A stretch of DNA of 5,396 bases. Origin: an uncultured Gemmatimonadota bacterium (GTDB lineage: Bacteria; Gemmatimonadota; Gemmatimonadetes; Gemmatimonadales; Gemmatimonadaceae). The notes below the pieces were generated by a model. The model had not been told where the DNA came from, ran no database searches, and saw nothing but the letters and a program-made list of their open reading frames with translations. The stretch spans positions 1 through 5,396 of the forward strand of contig CAMLEQ010000286.1 in the NCBI GenBank assembly GCA_946479015.1. Direction: 5' to 3'. The translations under genes were made by a program, and so were the position numbers. Below are positions 1 through 5,349 of this stretch, piece by piece. Position 1 is the first letter of the stretch, and each line of letters opens with the position of its first letter.

Positions 1-314
1 TCTCGATCTTCATCAACATCGGGATGTGGTTCGAGCGGTTCGTGATCTTCGAGCCGTCGCTGTCGCACGAGTTCGAGCCGTGGCAGTGGACCTCCTACGC
101 ACCCACCTACATCGACTGGGCGATCCTCCTCGGGAGCTTCGGCTGGTTCTCGATGTGGTTCCTCCTGTTCATCAAGAATCTCCCCGTCGTCGCGATCGCC
201 GAGGTCAAGGAGATCGTGCCGCCGAAGCTGCGGACGCCGCACCCCGTGGAGGGGATCGACGTCGCGGGGATGCACCTGGAGTTCGAGCCCGAGACGCCGG
301 GGGAGCGCGACTGA
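1..314 (+). CDS. actC: Alternative complex III subunit ActC, C-terminal part (NrfD/PsrC family), 5' truncated
   Basis: This is the end of a polytopic membrane protein cut by the left edge; the frame begins at base 3 and gives 103 residues before TGA 312-314. ActC is the NrfD/PsrC-type subunit that forms the quinol-binding site of alternative complex III in the inner membrane. The visible part opens with the end of a helix and the conserved stretch NIGMWFERFVI, then a polar loop with EFEPWQW and the PTYIDW motif. A last helix follows (AILLGSFGWFSMWFLLF), then the cytoplasmic-type ending LPVVAIAEVKEIVPP and a hydrophilic tail. These are characteristic of the C-terminal helices of ActC rather than of ActF. 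The assignment is strengthened by actD, actE and actF following in the usual order. The N-terminal eight or so helices, the start and the promoter are outside the window. The stop overlaps the next start by one base (TGATG). Confidence 0.93.
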   Translation, partial: SIFINIGMWFERFVIFEPSLSHEFEPWQWTSYAPTYIDWAILLGSFGWFSMWFLLFIKNLPVVAIAEVKEIVPPKLRTPHPVEGIDVAGMHLEFEPETPGERD

Positions 315-814
315 TGCGTGGAATCGTCGGAGTCTTCCGCGAGCTGGATGCCACCGTGGATGCCATCGCGGCGCTCAAGAAGCTGCGCGCCGGCGACATC
401 ACGGTCTACTCGCCCGCTCCCCGGCACGAGCTGGAGCACGTGCTGCATCACGGCCCCAGCGTCGTTCGCCGTTACACCCTCATCGGCGGCCTCCTCGGCG
501 CCTCCTTCGGCTACTGGATCCCGATCTGGATCTCCGACTACTGGCCCCTCGTGGTCGGCGGCAAGGCGGTCCCGTCGTGGATTCCATACACGATCATCAG
601 CTTCGAGCTCATGGTGCTCATCGGCTCGCTGGCGACGGTGGCCGGACTCTTCATCAACGCGCGCGTTCCGAGAATCACCATGACCGTGGGGTACGACCCG
701 CGCTTCAGCGACGGGAGCTTCGGAATCTGGGTGGAGACGCCACCCGAGCGGCAGAACGAGGTGACGGATCTCATGCGGCGCTTCGGCGCGCGGGAGGTGC
801 GTGGTGAGCGCTGA
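314..814 (+). CDS. actD: Alternative complex III subunit ActD (DUF3341 membrane protein)
   Basis: A 166-residue protein matching ActD, the small DUF3341 subunit of alternative complex III, an integral membrane component with no cofactor. Residues 1-50 form a soluble region starting MRGIVGVFRELDATVDAI, a ferredoxin-like fold typical of the family. Helix 1 spans about 54-76 (YTLIGGLLGASFGYW), followed by the conserved loop DYWPLVVGGKAVPSW at 75-89. Helix 2 spans about 91-114 (PYTIISFELMVLIGSLATVAG). The C-terminal tail carries a second soluble segment with FSDGSFGIWVE. ATG 314 was chosen because it overlaps the actC stop by one base and is preceded by GGGGGAG at 299-305 with an 8-nt spacer. The frame is open further upstream, but that part only overlaps actC. 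The length is normal for the family. The 3' end overlaps actE by 11 nt. Confidence 0.95.
   Translation: MRGIVGVFRELDATVDAIAALKKLRAGDITVYSPAPRHELEHVLHHGPSVVRRYTLIGGLLGASFGYWIPIWISDYWPLVVGGKAVPSWIPYTIISFELMVLIGSLATVAGLFINARVPRITMTVGYDPRFSDGSFGIWVETPPERQNEVTDLMRRFGAREVRGER
792..797 (+). promoter_or_regulatory. Ribosome binding site deciding the actE start
   Basis: GGGAGG lies inside the end of actD. It is 3 nt before GTG 801 and 6 nt before GTG 804 (the two GTG codons are adjacent and in frame), so spacing favours 804. The choice changes the protein by one residue only. Confidence 0.6.
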
Positions 815-1574
815 CCGCCCGTCGCTGCGTCGCATCGCGGCCCTCGCCGCGCTGGCGCTCCTCGCCACCGGCTGCTCCTGGTTCACCGACTTCAAGGACC
901 AGCCGAAGATCGAGCCCTGGGAGGCGGAGATGGCGGGGAACGACACCACGCCCTTCCGCGGCAGCCCCGAGTTCTCGGTGCCGATCACCGGCGTCGTGGA
1001 GCCGGCGTACGTGGTGTCGCACGCCCAGATGCCGGCCACCATCGACTCGATGTCCGGGCTCGTGAACCCGCACCGTCCCACGCCCGAGTCGCTCGACAAC
1101 GGACGGAAGTACTACCAGATCAACTGCGCGGTCTGCCATGGTGTCGCGGGGGCCGGGAACGGCACCGCGGTCCGCTACGGTGTGCCAGCGCCCAACCTGC
1201 TCACCGACATCACGAAGAACCGCACCGACGGCTACATCTTCGGGATGATCCGCAACGGCCGCGGCCTCATGCCGACGTACGACCGCATCGAGGACATGGA
1301 CCGGTGGGACGTGGTGAACTACGTCCGCGCGCTCCAGGGGAAGATCCCCGGCGTGACGGCGGATACGTCCCCCGCCGGCTACCCCGGGCAGAACGGCCGC
1401 ATGGTGCCGGGCGCCACGCTCACCGCGCCCACGCGTCCCGCCCCGTATCGACCGGAGGACATGGCGCGCCGCATGGCCGGCGCCGACACGACGGGCGCCG
1501 CCGCCGCGCCGGCTGCCGCCGACACGACGCACGCCGCGCCCCGCGCTGCCGCACCCAAGGGAGCACGTCCGTGA
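804..1574 (+). CDS. actE: Alternative complex III subunit ActE, monoheme cytochrome c lipoprotein
   Basis: A 256-residue (from GTG 804) exported monoheme cytochrome c. ActE is the terminal heme subunit of alternative complex III on the periplasmic face, taking part in electron transfer towards soluble cytochrome c or the oxidase. The N-terminus has Arg residues, a hydrophobic stretch (IAALAALALLATGC) and a lipobox-like LATGC with Cys24, so it is probably lipid-anchored; Ala rather than Leu at -3 is slightly atypical. Residues about 25-90 are an ActE-type linker. The cytochrome domain runs from about 92 to 178, with heme motif CAVCH at 108-112 (bases 1125-1139) and Met156 in GRGLMPTY as likely sixth ligand. 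It ends DRWDVVNYVRALQ, the class I cytochrome c C-terminal helix. Residues 179-256 are a low-complexity Ala/Pro/Thr tail. It overlaps actD by 11 nt and actF by 4 nt. Confidence 0.93.
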   Translation: MSADRPSLRRIAALAALALLATGCSWFTDFKDQPKIEPWEAEMAGNDTTPFRGSPEFSVPITGVVEPAYVVSHAQMPATIDSMSGLVNPHRPTPESLDNGRKYYQINCAVCHGVAGAGNGTAVRYGVPAPNLLTDITKNRTDGYIFGMIRNGRGLMPTYDRIEDMDRWDVVNYVRALQGKIPGVTADTSPAGYPGQNGRMVPGATLTAPTRPAPYRPEDMARRMAGADTTGAAAAPAAADTTHAAPRAAAPKGARP

Positions 1575-2896
1575 CCCAGCATACCGATTTCGACATGCCC
1601 AGCGCCGAGGTGATCGCCGCGCAGACCGCGCGGCCGATGCCTCGCATGGTGACGATCATCAGCGCGGTCTTCGCCATCATCGGCGCCCTCGTGTTCATCA
1701 TCGGCGCGGTCACCGGACAGGCCCGCGTCTGGCAGGCGCTGCACTTCAACTGGCTCTTCTTCGCCAGCGTCTCGCAGGCGGGGGTGGTGTTCGTCGCCGT
1801 CCAGCGGATCACCACCGCGCGCTGGTCGCGCCCCGTGGTGCGCCTGCTCGAGGGGTACGTCGCCTTCCTCCCCGTCGCCTTCCTGCTGCTGATCCTGATC
1901 TTCCTCGGCGGCCACCACGTCTTCACGTGGGCCACCCAGGAGGCGCCGGCGCCGGAGAAGCGCTTCTACCTGAACTACGCCTTCGTCGCCACGCGCGACA
2001 TCGTGGCGTTCGCGATCCTCACGCTGCTCAGCGTCTGGTACATCTACACGTCCGTCCGCCTCGACGTCGGCCGACTCCCGGAGGCGGGGGCCGCGTGGGC
2101 GCGCGGCATCCGCGAGCGCATGCGCCGCGGCTTCCGCGATGAGCGCCGCGAGATCCACTCCACGCACTCGCTCCAGGGGAAGATCGCCGTCTGGCTCTGC
2201 CTCCTCTTCAACTTCGGCTTCCTCCTCCTCGCGTGGGACCTGTCGATGTCTCTGGACCTCTTCTTCCAGAGCACGATGTACGGCTGGTGGTTCTACATGG
2301 GCGGCTGGGTCGCGGCGCTCATGTCCTGGTCGCTCCTCACCATGTGGTGGCGGCGCTACCTCGCGGCCGATGACTACATCACCGAGCACCACTTCCACGA
2401 TCTGGGCAAGCTCGGCTTCGCCTTCACGGTGTTCTGGGGCTACCTGACCTTCGCCCAGTACCTCGTGATCTGGTACGGCAACCTGCCCGAGGAGACGCAC
2501 TGGTTCCACCTGCGGCTCATCCAGCCGTGGACGGGGATCACGCTCGCCGTCGTCGCGCTCGCGTTCGTGCTGCCGTTCTTCGGCCTGCTCTCGCGCGCGG
2601 CGAAGGTCTTCCTCCCCACGTTCGTCCTGTTCTCGGCGTGCAGCGTGGTCGGGATCTGGCTGCTCCGCTACGTCGAGGTGTATCCGTCGCTCTACTGGAA
2701 GTCGAACAGCGCGCCGTTCGGCATCTGGGAGATCGGCGTCACGCTCGGGTATCTCGGGCTGTGGGGGCTCTGCTATCGCGCGTTCATGGATGCGTTCCCG
2801 CGCATGCGCGTCACGCTCATGACCTCGCCCTACCGCGACGAGGTGCAGGTGCCGTGCGACCCGGAGACGATGGAGCCGCTTCCCGCGCACGAGTGA
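1571..2896 (+). CDS. actF: Alternative complex III subunit ActF (NrfD-like ten-helix membrane protein)
   Basis: A 441-residue integral membrane protein, the second NrfD-like subunit of alternative complex III, which packs against ActC in the membrane. Ten hydrophobic helices can be read at about 26-49, 54-80, 93-119, 136-161, 204-229, 236-261, 279-303, 320-342, 346-371 and 383-408. The strongest signature is residues 271-307: TEHHFHDLGKLGFAF, then FWGYLTFAQYLVIWYGNLPEE, typical of ActF. MYGWWFYMGGWV at 236-247 is also typical. The tail after 408 is hydrophilic. GTG 1571 is the start because its GTGA overlaps the actE stop by 4 nt and AAGGGAG at 1557-1563 sits 7 nt upstream. The open frame extends back to 1304, but that part only shadows actE. 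Length is normal. It is the last act gene here; a convergent gene follows after a short gap, so the transcript probably ends at the palindrome at 2921-2958. Confidence 0.95.
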   Translation: MTQHTDFDMPSAEVIAAQTARPMPRMVTIISAVFAIIGALVFIIGAVTGQARVWQALHFNWLFFASVSQAGVVFVAVQRITTARWSRPVVRLLEGYVAFLPVAFLLLILIFLGGHHVFTWATQEAPAPEKRFYLNYAFVATRDIVAFAILTLLSVWYIYTSVRLDVGRLPEAGAAWARGIRERMRRGFRDERREIHSTHSLQGKIAVWLCLLFNFGFLLLAWDLSMSLDLFFQSTMYGWWFYMGGWVAALMSWSLLTMWWRRYLAADDYITEHHFHDLGKLGFAFTVFWGYLTFAQYLVIWYGNLPEETHWFHLRLIQPWTGITLAVVALAFVLPFFGLLSRAAKVFLPTFVLFSACSVVGIWLLRYVEVYPSLYWKSNSAPFGIWEIGVTLGYLGLWGLCYRAFMDAFPRMRVTLMTSPYRDEVQVPCDPETMEPLPAHE

Positions 2897-2920
2897 TGCG
2901 GCGGAGCTGGTGATGGAAGC

Positions 2921-2958
2921 ACGAGGGGGAGGTGCGCGGCCGCGCACCTCCCCCTCGT
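2921..2958. terminator. Perfect 38-bp palindrome between convergent genes, putative bidirectional terminator
   Basis: Bases 2921-2939 (ACGAGGGGGAGGTGCGCGG) are exactly the reverse complement of 2940-2958, giving 19 paired positions centred on GGCC, so the hairpin loop would be the minimum of about 4 nt. It lies 24 nt after the actF stop and 25 nt beyond the end of the minus-strand thioredoxin gene, a position suited to ending both transcripts. There is no T-run on either side, so it would be a hairpin-only or L-shaped terminator, or an mRNA 3' stabiliser, rather than a classic intrinsic terminator. Termination activity is inferred from structure and position. Confidence 0.75.
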
Positions 2959-2983
2959 CACATCGCGCGCGGTGGACGCCGTG

Positions 2984-3487
2984 CTATGCCGCCGCCTTCG
3001 CCAGCATCTGCTCGAGCGCCTGCGCCGGCACCGCGCCCGTCTGCCGCGCCACCTCCTTCCCGTCGCGGAACACGATCGTGGTGGGGATCCCCCGGATCCC
3101 GAACGACTCGGCCGTGCGCTGCGCCCGGTCGGTGTTCACCTTCGCCACCAGCGCCTTCCCCTGCCACCGCTTCGCCAGCTCGTCCACGGCGGGCGCCATC
3201 ATCTTGCACGGGCCGCACCAGTCGGCGTAGAAGTCCACGAGCACGGGGAGCTCGGTGCCGGTGATCGTCCGTTGGAAGTCGTCGTCGCTCACGGCGTACG
3301 GCCGGTCGAGCAGGATGGGGCGCGCACACTTGCCGCACTTGGGACGGTCGGGGACGCGCGCCGAGTCCACGCGGTTCCACGTCTGGCAGAACTGGCAACG
3401 CACGGTGATGTGCCGCTGATCCGTGTCGGCGGTCCGCTGGGCGGTACCGGCCGTGTGGATCGTGTCGTGCTCCGCCGGATTGCTCAT
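2984..3487 (-). CDS. trxC: Thioredoxin 2-type (TrxC-like) with N-terminal zinc ribbon
   Basis: A 167-residue cytoplasmic thioredoxin that reduces protein disulfides through a dithiol active site. Residues 1-29 are a polar extension without a signal peptide. Residues 31-54 hold two CxxC pairs (CQFC at 31-34, CGKC at 51-54), the zinc ribbon that marks Trx2/TrxC. The thioredoxin fold follows, with VLVDFYADWCGPCK (Cys91 and Cys94), the KVNTD strand, and GIRGIPT with cis-Pro135, ending FRDGKEVARQTGAVP. ATG 3487 was chosen over the open frame reaching 3634: the minus strand has GGAG (3497-3494) 6 nt before this ATG, and the longer N-terminus is an Arg-rich, non-conserved translation. It is about 28 residues longer than E. 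coli Trx2 (139 aa by recall), mostly from the polar extension. It converges on actF and is a single-gene unit. Family members serve in oxidative-stress defence, but no OxyR-type site was recognised here. Confidence 0.93.
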   Translation of the reverse strand: MSNPAEHDTIHTAGTAQRTADTDQRHITVRCQFCQTWNRVDSARVPDRPKCGKCARPILLDRPYAVSDDDFQRTITGTELPVLVDFYADWCGPCKMMAPAVDELAKRWQGKALVAKVNTDRAQRTAESFGIRGIPTTIVFRDGKEVARQTGAVPAQALEQMLAKAAA

Positions 3488-3553
3488 GTCGCGCTCCAGA
3501 ATCGGGAAGTCGTCGCGGAAAGCTAGACCGCGCCCGGAGGGGAGGGAAGCTCG

Positions 3554-3583
3554 CGCCCGCGAGGGCGTCTCCCGCAGCGGGCG
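3554..3583. other. GC-rich potential stem-loop in the trxC leader
   Basis: CGCCCGC (3554-3560) is the reverse complement of GCGGGCG (3577-3583), with a 16-nt loop that itself contains GGG/CCC (3563-3565 and 3571-3573). An alternative hairpin CTCGC/GCGAG (3550-3554 and 3559-3563) competes with it. It lies 67-96 nt upstream of the trxC start. At this GC content such pairings arise easily by chance, so any role is speculative. Confidence 0.25.
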
Positions 3584-3634
3584 AACCCGCAACTGCCGTT
3601 CCCCGAAGCGCGCGCCCCGTGTTCGCCCACGCAC

Positions 3635-3663
3635 TGGACCGCCTCGGGACGCACCCTTATCTT
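3635..3663 (+). promoter_or_regulatory. Putative sigma70-type promoter of tRNA-Ala
   Basis: A -35-like TGGACC (3635-3640, 4 of 6 matches to TTGACA) and a -10-like TATCTT (3658-3663, 4 of 6 to TATAAT) are separated by exactly 17 nt. Transcription would begin near 3670, a few bases before the tRNA 5' end at 3675. The -10 lies in the only AT-rich patch of the gap. Placement is good, element matches are moderate. Confidence 0.5.
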
Positions 3664-3674
3664 CTCCACGATCG

Positions 3675-3747
3675 GGGGCGTTAGCTCAGCTGGGAGAGCA
3701 TTCGGTTTGCAACCGAAAGGTCGCGAGTTCGAGCCTCGCACGCTCCA
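3675..3747 (+). tRNA. tRNA-Ala (anticodon TGC)
   Basis: A complete 73-nt cloverleaf. The acceptor stem GGGGCGT (3675-3681) pairs with ACGCTCC (3740-3746), including G3:U70, the identity element for alanyl-tRNA synthetase, and the discriminator is A3747. The D stem is GCTC/GAGC (3684-3687 and 3696-3699). The anticodon stem TTCGG/CCGAA (3701-3705 and 3713-3717) encloses loop TTTGCAA with anticodon TGC at 3708-3710. The variable loop is AGGTC, and the T stem GCGAG/CTCGC encloses TTCGAGC. All stems pair, with the G3:U70 wobble the only non-Watson-Crick pair. CCA is not encoded (TCG follows), so it must be added by nucleotidyltransferase. UGC can read several or all GCN alanine codons, which are abundant here. 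The gene stands alone with its own promoter-like sequence and terminator rather than in an rRNA spacer. Confidence 0.98.
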
Positions 3748-3748
3748 T

Positions 3749-3768
3749 CGCCAGGGATCCGGCTGGCG
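3749..3768 (+). other. Small hairpin in the tRNA 3' trailer
   Basis: CGCCAG (3749-3754) pairs with CTGGCG (3763-3768) around an 8-nt loop GGATCCGG. It begins one base after the tRNA discriminator and ends one base before the terminator stem. It may shape 3' processing of the precursor tRNA. Role inferred only from position. Confidence 0.4.
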
Positions 3769-3769
3769 C

Positions 3770-3801
3770 AGGCCTGATGGGTTCCACCCGTCAGGCCTTT
3801 T
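3770..3801 (+). terminator. Intrinsic terminator of tRNA-Ala
   Basis: A 13-bp stem, AGGCCTGATGGGT (3770-3782) with ACCCGTCAGGCCT (3786-3798), containing one T-G wobble (3778 with 3790) and a 3-nt loop TCC, followed by TTTT at 3798-3801. This is a standard Rho-independent design on the + strand. It ends the tRNA transcript and lies only 27 nt before the first possible copCD start. Confidence 0.88.
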
Positions 3802-3816
3802 GCACGACCCGAAGTC

Positions 3817-3821
3817 AGGAG
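3817..3821 (+). promoter_or_regulatory. Ribosome binding site of copCD, pointing to a possible CTG start at 3829
   Basis: AGGAG is the only good Shine-Dalgarno sequence ahead of the gene. It is 7 nt before the in-frame CTG 3829-3831 but 31 nt before GTG 3853, which has only a pyrimidine-rich stretch ahead of it. This suggests initiation upstream of the GTG. There is no in-frame ATG, GTG or TTG between the AGGAG and 3853. Confidence 0.5.
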
Positions 3822-3852
3822 AAACGACCTGAGGCTCCCTCTTTCCGGTGCC

Positions 3853-5349
3853 GTGCGTGCGCTCGTCCGCTCGGCGCTCCCGCTCGCCGCGCTACTGCTG
3901 CTCGCCACGCCGCGCCCCGCGCTCGCGCACCTGCATCTCCACCACGCCGAGCCGGCGGCGGACGCGACGCTCACCACGGTGCCGCACGAGATCCGGCTCG
4001 AGTTCACCGAGCGCGTGCAGGTCGCCATCTCGGCGATCGCACTCACCGGACCCGACGGCGCGAGCATCGCGCTCGGCCCGCTCGCGCTCGATCCCGCGTC
4101 GCCCCGGACGCTCGTGGCCCCGATCGTCGGCACGCTGCGCGCCGGCAGCTACACCGTGGCCTGGCGGGCCGCGTCCCCCGATGGTCATCCCATGCGCGGC
4201 ACGTACGCGTTCACGATCGCGCAGGGCGCCTCGGGACTTCCCGTGACCACGAGCGCCACCGCGGAGAGCGCGGCCGTGGCTCCGCGTGGCGCGGCGTCCG
4301 CCGCCGGATCGCCCGCGCCGTCGCCCGCGGCCGCCGCCGCGCGGCAGATCGGTGGCGCCGGCGCGCTCGACGTGAATTCCCCACTCTACGCCGCAGTGCG
4401 CTGGCTCGGCTACGCGGCACTGCTCGCGATCATCGGCGCTGTCGCTCTGGCGCTCGTGGTGGTGCCGCGGGTCGCGACGCGCGCGCCGGACACCGATCCG
4501 GCGGCGGAGCGCGCGCGACTCGCCGCCGCGCGCCTGGGTTGGGCGGCGGCGTGGGTGCTCCTGCTGGATGTCGTGCTGCGGCTCGTCGCGCAGTCGTACG
4601 CCGTGAGCGGCAGCGGTGGGGCGTGGCGCCCGGCGGCGTTCGCGGCGCTGGTGACGGGGACGGTGTGGGGGTGGGGGTGGATGCTCGAGGGCGTGGCCGT
4701 GCTGCTCGCGCTCGGCGCGCTCGGCATGGCACGGCGCCACGGCACGCGCGGGTGGGGGCTGGCGACGCTGGCCGCCGCGGCCGCCACGTTCTCGATGGCG
4801 CTCTCGGGGCACGCGGTGGCCACGCCGGGGCACCCGGCGCTCCTCGTGGTCGTCGATGCGCTGCACGTCACCGCGGCGGGTGGGTGGCTCGGCACGCTCC
4901 TCATGATCGCCGCGGCGGGGATCCCGGCCGCGTTCGCCGCCCCGGAGGGGAAGCGCGGCCGCGCCGTCGCGGAGATGGTCAATGCCTTCTCCCCGGTCGC
5001 GCTCGCCTGCGCCACGCTCCTCGCGCTCACCGGGCTCATCGCCGCGTGGGTGCACCTGGGAACGCTCGATGCGCTCTGGCACAGCGACTACGGGCACGTC
5101 CTGCTCATCAAGCTCGGCGTGATCGTGGTGCTCGCGGCGCTCGGCGCCGTGAACTGGCGCGTCCTTCGCCCGGCGCTCGGCGACGAGCCGAGCGCGCACC
5201 GCATCCGCCGCTCCGCCACGGCGGAGCTGCTGATCGGCGCGGTGGTGCTCGCGATCACCGCGGTCCTGGTAGCGACCCCGCCGCCGGCGGAGAGCTCAGC
5301 GGCCGCGCAGAGTGCCGCAATGGTGGAGGGGATAGGACCTGGTCGCTAG
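3853..5349 (+). CDS. CopC-CopD fusion copper-binding/copper-transport membrane protein
   Basis: A 498-residue (from GTG 3853) fusion of periplasmic CopC and membrane CopD, of the YcnJ type, involved in copper handling, probably uptake. Residues 1-25 are a signal peptide ending ALA. The mature protein would start HLHLHHAEPAAD with His26 at the CopC N-terminal copper position. Asp110 and His112 in SPDGHP match the other Cu(II) ligands of CopC. The beta-sandwich domain ends near 123 (TYAFTI). Residues 125-172 are an Ala/Pro/Ser linker. About eight helices follow, near 176-205, 224-246, 260-276, 278-293, 301-323, 328-362, 378-401 and 412-434/454-476 (borders approximate, some may split or merge). 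CopD marks are LSGHAVATPGHP, DALHVTAAGGWLG, YGHVLLIKL and the ending RRSATAELLIG...TPPPAE. A CTG start at 3829 would add eight residues (MRLPLSGA) and has the better ribosome binding site. No promoter is evident in the short gap after the tRNA terminator. Confidence 0.92.
   Translation: MRALVRSALPLAALLLLATPRPALAHLHLHHAEPAADATLTTVPHEIRLEFTERVQVAISAIALTGPDGASIALGPLALDPASPRTLVAPIVGTLRAGSYTVAWRAASPDGHPMRGTYAFTIAQGASGLPVTTSATAESAAVAPRGAASAAGSPAPSPAAAAARQIGGAGALDVNSPLYAAVRWLGYAALLAIIGAVALALVVVPRVATRAPDTDPAAERARLAAARLGWAAAWVLLLDVVLRLVAQSYAVSGSGGAWRPAAFAALVTGTVWGWGWMLEGVAVLLALGALGMARRHGTRGWGLATLAAAAATFSMALSGHAVATPGHPALLVVVDALHVTAAGGWLGTLLMIAAAGIPAAFAAPEGKRGRAVAEMVNAFSPVALACATLLALTGLIAAWVHLGTLDALWHSDYGHVLLIKLGVIVVLAALGAVNWRVLRPALGDEPSAHRIRRSATAELLIGAVVLAITAVLVATPPPAESSAAAQSAAMVEGIGPGR

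Noticed and set aside
107..1099. A 330-codon minus-strand open frame opposite actC, actD and actE
   Set aside because: It covers three recognised genes on the other strand and shows no coherent protein features.
1379..2947. A 522-codon open frame on the minus strand opposite actE/actF
   Set aside because: Its translation is Arg/Glu/Asp-rich with no recognisable fold and lies wholly opposite well-identified act genes. Long antisense frames are expected in high-GC coding DNA.
3520..3548. Possible minus-strand promoter for trxC (TTCCCT, 17 nt, TAGCTT)
   Set aside because: Spacing is right but each hexamer matches only three of six consensus bases; too weak to list as a feature.
3675..3801. tRNA 3' end as an integration (att) site of a mobile element
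   Set aside because: No integrase, no repeat of the tRNA 3' end downstream within the window, and the next gene is an ordinary copper gene.
4656..4680. G-rich run (GGGG...GGGGGTGGGGGTGG) resembling a G-quadruplex
   Set aside because: Only three tracts of three or more G with a final GG, and it is explained by the Gly/Trp codons of a CopD helix region (GTVWGWGW). Not convincing as a separate element.
3892..5199. A 435-codon minus-strand open frame opposite copCD
   Set aside because: Arg/Glu/His-rich shadow translation opposite a clear CopC-CopD protein; no domain visible.
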